Shown piece by piece: positions 22,753 through 30,038 of a stretch of 30,038 nucleotides of DNA. The stretch covers positions 1 through 30,038 of the IMG/VR virus record IMGVR_UViG_3300031873_001025. The stretch is one strand, 5' to 3'. A program made the translations under genes and the position numbers. Under the pieces are notes generated by a model. That model was not told the DNA's origin. It saw nothing but the letters and a program-made list of their open reading frames with translations, and did not search any database. Source of the stretch: a virus. Position 1 is the first letter of the stretch, and every line of letters begins with the position of its first letter.

Positions 22753-24752
22753 AGTTCTTCCGCCTTTGCAATGGGCCGCGAGACCTCGGATTGGTACTTA
22801 CACCCTTTATGAAAGGGGTGTATTTGTTGTTTCGCACATCTTTCTTGATCAGAACAAACCGAACAAGTAATTTTTTCTGAAAGCGTATATGCAATCTTTG
22901 ATTTAAACTGAAGAAGTGCTGCTAAGAAAACAGCGAGAGTTCCTTTAGCAAGAAGGCGATAGACAGTGACGGGTCTATCCTGTCCTGGACGATGATTCCG
23001 GTCCTTTGATTGGTCATATTGAAGACGGTCCCATGGGAGAGAATAGTAAATTACGTAGTTTGCTGCCGTAAGATTTATCCCAATTCCAGAAGCAACCTCT
23101 CCTACACATACCCGAACATCTGGATCTTTTTGAAACTTTTCTTGAAGTTTCTTTATATTTCGCGAACTCTTTCCATCAATCCGTATGTGTTTCCACCCAC
23201 GGCGTTTACAAACTTCTTCCATGTCATCCAGTTCAGGAAGAAAACATCCCCAACAGATGATTTTATTCGTATCATCACTAGTAAGAATGTTTTCAATAAG
23301 TCCTTCAAAGATATCGAGTTTTACGTTTTCCATGTCTCTGATTATTTGATCTGGAGGGGCCTCCTTTGCGCGATCACACCCCGGGGTAAATGGTCTTGTG
23401 TGTGAAGCGACACACTCAGAGATGTAGGCGCACCCGTTACAGATTGAATAGTCTTTTCCTTTAATGACAAATCCCGAAGTGAGTTGAAGAAGTTTAGTTA
23501 CTCGGGCCGCACCATGCGGAAGAAGTGCAAACTTAGGAAGATCATCTTCCGTAAAAGAGATTTGCATCTCACGGACAATTTCATTGTATCGTTCAACTTG
23601 TCTTGATCCTAAATCAAAAAGAATATCAGAAATTGTCACTGGAGGAAGATCAAGACAATCCAATTTTTTCATTCGAGAAGCAATACGATCTACTTTGTCA
23701 TTTATCTTATCCATGTGCCTATAACCAATGACTCTGTGTTTTGATCCTGGAGCCACTGTTACGTGACTTTTCCAAAAGGTCTCATAGTTCATCGGCATCA
23801 GCCCAGGTGCTAGAAAGAACAGTTGAGAAAAGTATTTAAGTGGTTGGTCCCCTGCGGTTCCCGTAAGAGCGTATCGTCTTGCGGCTCCCGCTGAAAGAGT
23901 CACGGTTGCTTGAGTTTGGTCGCTGCGCCAATTGCCAAGATAGTGACTCTCATCAGCAACAATAATATCATAATCAAGTATCTCTAGTGGATTCTTCGCA
24001 AGAGGAATAAGCCGTTTTTCATCGTAATCTGGTACATTAATCTTCTTAAGAAGTACCTTTACTTCTTCACTGGTTAACTTCTTAAAATTGAGAAGGAGTT
24101 TTCGTACTGCGGCGGCTCTTGTATTCGCTAATCCTGCACGGGTATAGCTTACAAACACTACATCCGTCTGGGGAAGTTCTCCCCCACTCCACTGAGAAAA
24201 CGACAATTCTCCTTGAGCATGAAACTGAATCTCTTGCTCCCAAGTAGACGAAACAATCGGAGGAGCAACCACTAAGGCTCTCGTAAACTCCCCTATTTTT
24301 TTAAGAATACGGAAAGTCTCAATCATTACTTTTGTTTTTCCTGTCCCCATTTCCCATAGAAAAAACTCTCTCCAGTTAAGAAATGCGAGAGAAATTCCTA
24401 ACTCTTGATGATGAAAGGGGGGTACATGAAACTGGAAACCAGCAGGAAGCCAACTGAGAGGAGATTTTCCGTTTTTCCAACAATCCAGAATATCAATTAT
24501 TGATGTTGCTTTCCGATAAAGTTTCTCTCGCTGCTCTTGTGCTTTTTCATCATATTCGAGTTGTGAATAGATCACCTTAAGGTCACTTACGCTCCACATT
24601 CCAAACGGAAAATATGCAGGAAAAGCCCAATCACCATTCGGAAGACGCTTTGCTCCCCACACACGCTGCCAAGGCTCATCGTCTTTTACCGAAAGAACAA
24701 AGACAGGAGTACGCTTCAGCCATGTCAAAGTTAATTTCGGAAGCTTTGTCAT
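22749..24752 (-). CDS. SNF2-type superfamily 2 ATPase with two Cys4 modules
   Basis: A double-stranded DNA translocase or remodeller of 667 residues. RecA-like lobe 1 has Walker A MGTGKT (135-140), DESH (267-270) and motif III ALTGTA (295-300). Lobe 2 has motif V-like VASGIGINLTAANYV and motif VI QSKDRNHRPGQ (581-591), which places it with SNF2/RapA-like enzymes. A Cys4 insert at 438, 441, 447 and 459 lies between the lobes, and a second with identical spacing lies near the C-terminus at 630, 633, 639 and 651. AAGGA precedes the ATG. The gene is divergent from the portal-like gene with 31 bases between them and leads the unit of acidic protein, nuclease, zinc ribbon, small protein and ParB. 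Phage relatives are often recombination or replication-fork helicases. Confidence 0.9.
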   Translation of the reverse strand: MTKLPKLTLTWLKRTPVFVLSVKDDEPWQRVWGAKRLPNGDWAFPAYFPFGMWSVSDLKVIYSQLEYDEKAQEQREKLYRKATSIIDILDCWKNGKSPLSWLPAGFQFHVPPFHHQELGISLAFLNWREFFLWEMGTGKTKVMIETFRILKKIGEFTRALVVAPPIVSSTWEQEIQFHAQGELSFSQWSGGELPQTDVVFVSYTRAGLANTRAAAVRKLLLNFKKLTSEEVKVLLKKINVPDYDEKRLIPLAKNPLEILDYDIIVADESHYLGNWRSDQTQATVTLSAGAARRYALTGTAGDQPLKYFSQLFFLAPGLMPMNYETFWKSHVTVAPGSKHRVIGYRHMDKINDKVDRIASRMKKLDCLDLPPVTISDILFDLGSRQVERYNEIVREMQISFTEDDLPKFALLPHGAARVTKLLQLTSGFVIKGKDYSICNGCAYISECVASHTRPFTPGCDRAKEAPPDQIIRDMENVKLDIFEGLIENILTSDDTNKIICWGCFLPELDDMEEVCKRRGWKHIRIDGKSSRNIKKLQEKFQKDPDVRVCVGEVASGIGINLTAANYVIYYSLPWDRLQYDQSKDRNHRPGQDRPVTVYRLLAKGTLAVFLAALLQFKSKIAYTLSEKITCSVCSDQERCAKQQIHPFHKGCKYQSEVSRPIAKAEEL

Positions 24753-24783
24753 TTCATTCCTTTACGTTGTAAACTTAAAGACC
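24753..24783. promoter_or_regulatory. 31-bp divergent gap with TTTAC-GTT-GTAAA inverted repeat
   Basis: This gap holds the SNF2 ribosome site (AAGGA) and an imperfect one for the portal-like gene (AAAG). TTTAC (24761-24765) and GTAAA (24769-24773) form an inverted repeat. The gap is too short for two complete back-to-back promoters, so one or both must extend into coding sequence; the repeat could be a shared operator. Confidence 0.4.
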
Positions 24784-26541
24784 ATGACATCTGAACTTGT
24801 TACTGGTCCCGGTGCTGCCGATGTTTTGCTGGCTCGTGAAGCGGGCCACGCAAATCCGATGTTTGATTATCTCACCGGATTTGTTCCCAGGAAACTCAAG
24901 GATCTATTTCGATGGGCCGAATATCTCGTACACGCTTCAGCGCATCTCTACGCAGTGATCAAGAAATTCGGAGAGTATCCCATCACCCGTTTCGTGTATG
25001 ACACTTCTGCCGAATCTGAGCGAAAACGCTACAAGGATCTCTTTGAAAAGCATCTTCGACTCAAAGGATTTTTAACCGAGGTTTCCTTCGATAAGTACAC
25101 ATATGGAAACTGTTTCATTTCCATGTATGAACCTTTCCGTCGAGAACTTGAGTGTAAATACTGCCCCGTAAAAACGGGAATTCGCTTTATAGACTACAAG
25201 TACAACGCGGATAAAGCCCTATTCACTTTTACTTGTCCCTCGTGTAAACGTGAAAGTTCTGTTTCCCCCACCGATACAAAACTTAATGACCCTTCTAAGT
25301 TACATATCATTCGATGGGATCCAAAACTTATGGATATCTCCCATAATCCCATCACAAATGAAAGTGTGTTCTATTACACAATTCCAGATTGGATGAAAGT
25401 TGCAATCAAACGAGGAGACAGAAATCTTGTCAATACAATGCCTGCGGATATTCTTCAGTGCATTGCAAAAAATAGAACCTTTGAATTTGCACCAGGGCAA
25501 ATTTACCACCTTAAAGTCCCTGGTCTTGCTGGAATAGAATCACACTGGGGGTATCCGCCCATCACAGCAGCAATAAAACTATTCCTCTTTGTTGCCACAC
25601 TTCGTAAAGCAAACGAGGCTATTGCACTAGAGCATATCGCTCCTATGCGAGTCTTTTACCCACAAGCGTCGTCTCCTGCGGGAGATCCTATTTCTACAAT
25701 CAATCTTGCAGAGTGGCGTTCACAGCTTGAAGCCAACTACCGCCGATTCCGTAGGGATCCCCTTCACATAATGTTCTCTCCCACACCCATTGGGCTTCAA
25801 GACATCGGTGGACAAGGAAGAGCTCTTCTCACTTTAGGAGAAGTAGAGGCTGCTGAAAAAAATATCATCCTCTCCATGGGTGTTCCGATGGAGTTTCTTT
25901 CTGGGGGACTTGGCCAGACACGTGGTGAGATCACTCTTCGAATGATCGAAAACCAACTCCAAACCCACATAGAAGACTTAAACGGTGTTATTCAATGGAT
26001 TGCTGATAAGTGTGCCAAGTTCCTAAGCTATACCCCCATTGAAACCCGACTTGCCGATTTCAAAATGATTGATGACGTAGACAATAAACAACTCCTTCTC
26101 CAATTGTTCCAAGCTGGAGAACTTCCTGCTAGTGATGTCTTTGAAGCACTTGGTAAAGATCCTGTGCAAGTGCGTAAACAACTTAAAGAGGAACAAATTG
26201 CTAAGGCACGCTTCCAACAAGACGTGCAAACGGAAGTTCAAAAAGTACAGTCATCCCTTAGCGCACAATCACAAGCGCAAGCTGCAATGCAACAAGGTCA
26301 AGGGATGAATTACGATCAGCAAGCGGTATATGCTGCTGCACAGCAACAAGCAGAACAGCTAGCAAACCTGCCTGATGGTGAGCGAAGATCACAGCTCCAC
26401 TCGCTACAAACTGAAGACTGGGTCTTGTACTCTTGCGTTATTCAACTTCTAGAGCAAATGCGTCTTACACAAGCCGCTCAAGCTAAATCAATGTCACAAC
26501 AACAGGGGCCTGCGCAAGGGCCTGCGGGACCAATGGGATAA
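24784..26541 (+). CDS. Portal-like protein with inserted zinc ribbon
   Basis: The 585-residue protein reads as a phage portal (head-tail connector) protein. It has an N-terminal region with DLFRWAEYLVHASAHLYAVI, a middle segment typical of portals (GIESHWGYPPITAAIKLFLF, then ANEAIALEHIAPMRVFYP), a long helix region around GQTRGEITLRMIENQLQTHI, and a Gln/Ala-rich C-terminus (about 480-560), which is often flexible inside the capsid. A zinc ribbon (CKYC...CPSC; Cys124, 127, 151, 154) is inserted early. The 585-aa length suits a portal. The ATG at 24784 has a weak AAAG ribosome site. It is not beside the terminase, and leads a unit with the gene at 26545 and then the RNA polymerase beta gene. 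The call rests on general layout rather than a decisive motif. Confidence 0.78.
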   Translation: MTSELVTGPGAADVLLAREAGHANPMFDYLTGFVPRKLKDLFRWAEYLVHASAHLYAVIKKFGEYPITRFVYDTSAESERKRYKDLFEKHLRLKGFLTEVSFDKYTYGNCFISMYEPFRRELECKYCPVKTGIRFIDYKYNADKALFTFTCPSCKRESSVSPTDTKLNDPSKLHIIRWDPKLMDISHNPITNESVFYYTIPDWMKVAIKRGDRNLVNTMPADILQCIAKNRTFEFAPGQIYHLKVPGLAGIESHWGYPPITAAIKLFLFVATLRKANEAIALEHIAPMRVFYPQASSPAGDPISTINLAEWRSQLEANYRRFRRDPLHIMFSPTPIGLQDIGGQGRALLTLGEVEAAEKNIILSMGVPMEFLSGGLGQTRGEITLRMIENQLQTHIEDLNGVIQWIADKCAKFLSYTPIETRLADFKMIDDVDNKQLLLQLFQAGELPASDVFEALGKDPVQVRKQLKEEQIAKARFQQDVQTEVQKVQSSLSAQSQAQAAMQQGQGMNYDQQAVYAAAQQQAEQLANLPDGERRSQLHSLQTEDWVLYSCVIQLLEQMRLTQAAQAKSMSQQQGPAQGPAGPMG

Positions 26542-26544
26542 TCC

Positions 26545-27048
26545 ATGGCAAAAAACAACAAAGATGCCTCCTTCGTTGAAGCTCTTCGTGATGAATTAGA
26601 GCCTCAAGAAGAAATAAGGGCTTTTGAAACTCCCTTTTTTCCTCCAACGGAGTTTCCTGAACCGCTGCCAATAAATAGTTTTAAATCCCCTGCGGACAAG
26701 ATCCTTCATCCTCACGCAGCGCTTCCACTGCGTAGAAAATCCACCTTTCACTACGACGTCTTCACAGTTCACCGTGTAAACTGTTCGTCGTGCCGAGCGC
26801 TATTCAAAGCGATGATCCAAAAAGAAGGCAGTGAAGGCCCATACCAGATTCCTCCCTGCTCCCATAACGATCGAGAAGCCTACGTGACCCTGGTCAACCG
26901 GGGACTCCGCGAGGAGGTCACCTTCGCAACCTTCCGAGAAGAAACCCTCAAGGACGGCTCTGTGCAGATCTGTGTGGGCTGGGCTGAGTTCGAAAAAATA
27001 CCGGAACCGCCTCCGACCCCTGATGGATCGGAGGCAGCCCCAGCCTGA
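26545..27048 (+). CDS. Protein of unknown function with CxxC...CxH motif (167 aa)
   Basis: No named family is recognised. The N-terminal 60 residues are acidic and Pro-rich (ETPFFPPTEFPEPLPIN) and probably disordered. The centre has CSSC and, about 20 residues later, CSH (in IPPCSHND), a possible metal site. The C-terminus is Pro/Glu-rich. The gene starts three bases after the portal-like stop, with GGGA eight bases before the ATG, so it is co-expressed and possibly a head component. The last 170 bases are noticeably GC-rich. Confidence 0.7.
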   Translation: MAKNNKDASFVEALRDELEPQEEIRAFETPFFPPTEFPEPLPINSFKSPADKILHPHAALPLRRKSTFHYDVFTVHRVNCSSCRALFKAMIQKEGSEGPYQIPPCSHNDREAYVTLVNRGLREEVTFATFREETLKDGSVQICVGWAEFEKIPEPPPTPDGSEAAPA

Positions 27049-27211
27049 CTCCCTATCTGCTCGCCGCTTTGGCGATGAAAACCAATAGGGAGAGGAGCGA
27101 ACGGATAACCATTCCCCATCTCCTAGTTAGGGGAACTCTTTAGAGCCCTGAGTACAAGGCTCTTATCTAGTGCTTGTACCACGTTCCAAGTGTTATTCTT
27201 GAGGGACTCCA
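27049..27211 (+). other. Structured 163-nt leader ahead of RNA polymerase beta
   Basis: The gap contains several stems. CTCCCTAT (27049-27056) pairs with ATAGGGAG (27085-27092), enclosing TCGCC/GGCGA (27061-27065 with 27071-27075). TTCCCC pairs with GGGGAA (27112-27117 with 27130-27135). AGAGCC pairs with GGCTCT (27142-27147 with 27158-27163). The loop of this last stem holds GTACAA (27152-27157), complementary to TTGTAC (27174-27179), giving either a competing hairpin or an H-type pseudoknot. GAGGG before the ATG at 27212 is the ribosome site. No tRNA cloverleaf or clear sigma-70 promoter was found. It looks like a 5' leader or 3'/5' junction that controls the downstream gene, but the structures are drawn by eye only. 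Confidence 0.5.
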
Positions 27212-30038
27212 ATGGCTGACGCCCCTGTCTTGACCCCCATCCTCATTGATGCTCCCGCTCTACGTGATCGGATACATGCTCGTGTCATAAATGAGATGCA
27301 TTCCATCTTTCCAGTGGACTTAAAAACAAGAACACTGGAAGTAAAGGACGTTGCCGTTCATCAAAAAGACTTCGGTCCAGAGGAACAAAAAAGAGCACTG
27401 ATGACGGGGGCTTCCCTGAATGAAACCATAAAAGGGACGCTTGTTCTTAAAGATAAGGCGACAGGAAATGTAATAGACGAAGCCAAAAACTTCATTTTAA
27501 CTCACATTCCCTACTTTACAGAAAGACACACAGTTATTTCCAATGGGAATGAGTATCAGATCGCTAACATGCTCCGTAGACGTCCTGGAGTTTATACACA
27601 AAGGGCTGGAAATGGTGAACTTCATACCTCATTCAACCTCTCCCGAGGAGCAAACTTCGATCTTTCTCTCCATCCCGAGAAAGGAACTCTTCATATCTCC
27701 TATGACAGCACCAACCTGCCCCTCTACTCCGTGTTACGAGCTCTGGGTACATCCCACGAAGAAATTGCAAATCATATCGGAAGTGATGTCGCCAATCTCA
27801 ACGCTACTCACTTTTCCAAAAAGATAGAACCAACGATTTCAAAGATTTATGCAAAAGTTATCCATCCATCGAAGCAACTTCCTGGCGCTTCACACGAAAC
27901 AAAACTGAGTGCTGTAAAAGAGCATTTTGCCAATACCGCGATGGATCCCCATGTAACAAATCTTACTTTAGGACAGCCTTTTGATAAAGTAACTCCTAAA
28001 GTACTTATGCTCGCTGCAAAGAAACTCCTGGATGTTCACACAGGAAAAAAAGAAGTTGATGACTCCGACAGTCTTGCCTTCAAAACCTTTCATTCGGTAG
28101 ATGACTTTCTCGCAGAACGCCTTCGTCTTACCGCACGAACCTGGGCGCAAAAAGCTCGATACGCTTTGCACGGTAAAGACTCAATCCGAGAATCTCTTCG
28201 TCCCGCTCCGTTTTCGGATTCTATTGAGAGATTTGTTACTACCTCGCCGTTAACTGCAATTCCAATGGGAATAAATCCCATTGATCTTCTTGATCATGCT
28301 GTAAAAGTCACTTCTCTCGGTGAGGGGGGAATCCCTTCAGAGAGAGCCATTCCTGAGGATGCCCGGCTCACACATGCGACTCACTACGGAACGCTAGACG
28401 GTATCCGTACTCCAGAAAGTTTCCATGCTGGGGTGGACGTTCGGGCATCAATTGTTGCCCATAGAGATAACCAAGGAAACCTCTATACGCCACTTCTTAA
28501 CGTAAAAACGGGCAAACGAGAATTTGTTAAGTCAGGAGATCTTACGCAGCATGTGGTTGCTTTTCCCTATCAAGAAATGAAGGGAGAAGTAGACGCATTG
28601 GTGAACGGAAAAATAACTAGAGTCCCGCATACCAGCGTAGCTTATCAAGTTCCTCACGAAGCCTACACCCTCTCGCCTTCCACTTCGCTCGTACCGTTTT
28701 TACGGAATATGCAGGGAAACAGGGCGATCATGGGAGCAAAGATGCAAACGCAAAGCCTTCCCTTGCTTCAACGGGAGGCTCCTTTAGTTCAAGTTGTCTC
28801 ACACATCCCAGGAAAAACGTTCGAAGAACTCTACGGACACATGGTCGTACCCACTTCTCCAATACACGGAACTGTGGAGAAGATTGATGAAAATTTCATC
28901 TACATTAAGCCCCGCACAGAAAAAAAAGCTGAAGAACTTGAGAAAGATGCTGGAGACAAAGACCTTGTCCGAGTCCCATACCAGACCAACTTTCCTTTCC
29001 CTTCTAAAACGGCTCTGCACCATACCCTCAGCGTGCATCCGGGCGATAAGGTCACTGCTGGACAAGCACTAGGAGACTCCAACTACACCCGAGACGGCAT
29101 ACTTTCCTTAGGAAAGAATCTCACGGTCGCATATGTCCCGTATTACGGTTTGAACTCCAATGACGCGGTGGTTATTTCCGAAGGTGCCGCACAAAAACTC
29201 ACCAGTGAGCATATGTATCGTGAGGTTCTTCCCATCACTCCCCTCATCGAACTTTCACAAAATAAACACCACACCTTCTTTGGCGCAAAGTACCAACCCG
29301 CGCAGTATGCTCATCTTGATGAGAACGGAATCGTAAAGAAGGGGGCCAAAGTCAACCCTCACGACCTTCTTGTTTCAGGGGTAACTAAGACTCAACTTTC
29401 TGGAACAGACCTTATCCTTGGAAGAATATCAAAGAGTCTTACTAAACCTTTCCGAGAAATTGTTCTCACTTGGGAACATACGGTACCAGGAGAAATCATT
29501 GAGGTTGTTCGTTCAGATCGACAAGTAGCAATCCTCATAAAGACTCAAGAGTCTATGCAAATTGGCGACAAACTATCCGGCCGACATGGCAACAAGGGTG
29601 TTGTTGCTAGAATTATCCCTGATCATGAAATGCTTCAAGATGCCAAAGGAAAACCAGTTGATGCCCTATTCACCTCTGCTGGCGTCGTAAGCAGAATAAA
29701 CCCTTCTCAGATTATTGAAACGGCTGTTGCAAAAGTTGCCGCAAAAATTGGAAAATCCATCAACTACGATCCTTCTCATACGGGGGACACAGTTGAGTGG
29801 GTAAAGGGACTGATGAAAAAACACGGGGTTGAAGAGAAAGAACATCTTTACGATCCAGTGAAACAACGAACGATCTCAGGGCACGATGGAAAAGGGGTTT
29901 TTGTTGGACCCCAGTATATCTTCAAGCTCTTTAAGAGCACTGATACCAACTTCTCCGGGCACGCTGTAGGCCCCCATGATTTGAACGAACAGCCTGTCCG
30001 CCAAGGTGGAGAGAAAGGGGCAAAGGCTTACGGAAAGA
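27212..30038 (+). CDS. Multisubunit-type DNA-directed RNA polymerase beta subunit (5' part, runs off window)
   Basis: The frame starts at ATG 27212, with GAGGG upstream, and stays open to the right edge (942 codons). It is a homologue of cellular RpoB. NGNEYQIANMLRRRPGVY (about 111-128) matches the N-terminal RpoB lobe. SPLTAIPMGINPIDLLDHAV and KVTSLGEGGI (about 346-374) match the fork/Rif region, followed by HATHYGTLDGIRTPES (388-403). RAIMGAKMQTQSLPLLQ starts at 504. GKNLTVAYVPYYG is at 634, then NDAVVISE. GDKLSGRHGNKGV (785-797) holds the two catalytic-site lysines, Lys787 and Lys795 (K1065/K1073 in E. coli). The window ends in the QPVRQGGEKGAKAYGK segment, just before the expected GEME region. 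It would catalyse transcription with a beta' partner not seen here. It is compact, lacking the large lineage-specific inserts of E. coli beta. Confidence 0.94.
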   Translation, partial: MADAPVLTPILIDAPALRDRIHARVINEMHSIFPVDLKTRTLEVKDVAVHQKDFGPEEQKRALMTGASLNETIKGTLVLKDKATGNVIDEAKNFILTHIPYFTERHTVISNGNEYQIANMLRRRPGVYTQRAGNGELHTSFNLSRGANFDLSLHPEKGTLHISYDSTNLPLYSVLRALGTSHEEIANHIGSDVANLNATHFSKKIEPTISKIYAKVIHPSKQLPGASHETKLSAVKEHFANTAMDPHVTNLTLGQPFDKVTPKVLMLAAKKLLDVHTGKKEVDDSDSLAFKTFHSVDDFLAERLRLTARTWAQKARYALHGKDSIRESLRPAPFSDSIERFVTTSPLTAIPMGINPIDLLDHAVKVTSLGEGGIPSERAIPEDARLTHATHYGTLDGIRTPESFHAGVDVRASIVAHRDNQGNLYTPLLNVKTGKREFVKSGDLTQHVVAFPYQEMKGEVDALVNGKITRVPHTSVAYQVPHEAYTLSPSTSLVPFLRNMQGNRAIMGAKMQTQSLPLLQREAPLVQVVSHIPGKTFEELYGHMVVPTSPIHGTVEKIDENFIYIKPRTEKKAEELEKDAGDKDLVRVPYQTNFPFPSKTALHHTLSVHPGDKVTAGQALGDSNYTRDGILSLGKNLTVAYVPYYGLNSNDAVVISEGAAQKLTSEHMYREVLPITPLIELSQNKHHTFFGAKYQPAQYAHLDENGIVKKGAKVNPHDLLVSGVTKTQLSGTDLILGRISKSLTKPFREIVLTWEHTVPGEIIEVVRSDRQVAILIKTQESMQIGDKLSGRHGNKGVVARIIPDHEMLQDAKGKPVDALFTSAGVVSRINPSQIIETAVAKVAAKIGKSINYDPSHTGDTVEWVKGLMKKHGVEEKEHLYDPVKQRTISGHDGKGVFVGPQYIFKLFKSTDTNFSGHAVGPHDLNEQPVRQGGEKGAKAYGK

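Noticed and set aside
27049-27211. tRNA gene in the leader before RNA polymerase beta
   Set aside because: Several stems exist, but there is no seven-base acceptor pair with T-loop GTTCRA and a suitable anticodon arm.

Overview
This window is a piece of a large, lytic-type tailed bacteriophage genome (Caudoviricetes). Nothing in it is clearly cellular: there are no rRNA or tRNA genes, coding is almost gapless, and genes overlap by ATGA or TAATG junctions. The gene set is a tail fibre-like protein, a large terminase, a portal-like protein, a phage replisome, nucleotide metabolism and phage transcription factors. All three stop codons are used, so the code is standard. The host cannot be named from the sequence; strong Shine-Dalgarno sites only say that it is bacterial.

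Layout. (1) 1-1403, + strand: 3' part of a tail fibre/adhesin-like gene with a chitin-binding-like patch, closed by an 11-bp hairpin. (2) 1439-4058, - strand: adenosylcobalamin-dependent (class II) ribonucleotide reductase and a RuvC-like resolvase. (3) 4057-9574, + strand: a tightly coupled cassette of five uncharacterised, probably structural, genes ending in the large terminase. (4) 9563-19127, - strand: DEDDh exonuclease, a possible 24-aa ORF, an SPO1-type DNA polymerase with a uracil-DNA-glycosylase-like N-terminus, a giant primase/NTPase, a Cas4/RecB-like Fe-S nuclease and a Cys-rich early protein. (5) 19199-20017, + strand: a sigma-70-like factor. (6) 20014-24752, - strand: ParB-like protein, a small protein, a zinc ribbon, a second Cas4-like Fe-S nuclease, an acidic protein and an SNF2-type ATPase. 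(7) 24784-30038, + strand: portal-like protein, an unknown protein and, after a structured 163-nt leader, a multisubunit-type RNA polymerase beta subunit that runs off the right edge.

How it fits together. Function follows strand. DNA metabolism is on the - strand, while virion assembly, the sigma factor and the RNA polymerase beta subunit are on the + strand. A simple reading (inference) is that host polymerase first transcribes the - strand replication units, and a phage RNA polymerase with its own sigma factor serves the + strand units. Gene turns are extremely compact: one divergent pair has overlapping start codons, and two convergent pairs overlap at their stop codons.

The most notable points are the phage-encoded cellular-type RNA polymerase beta subunit plus sigma factor, the possible pseudoknot in the beta-subunit leader, the degenerate UDG-like domain fused to DNA polymerase, the exactly duplicated Cys4 module in the SNF2 ATPase, and the two Fe-S nucleases without any CRISPR context.
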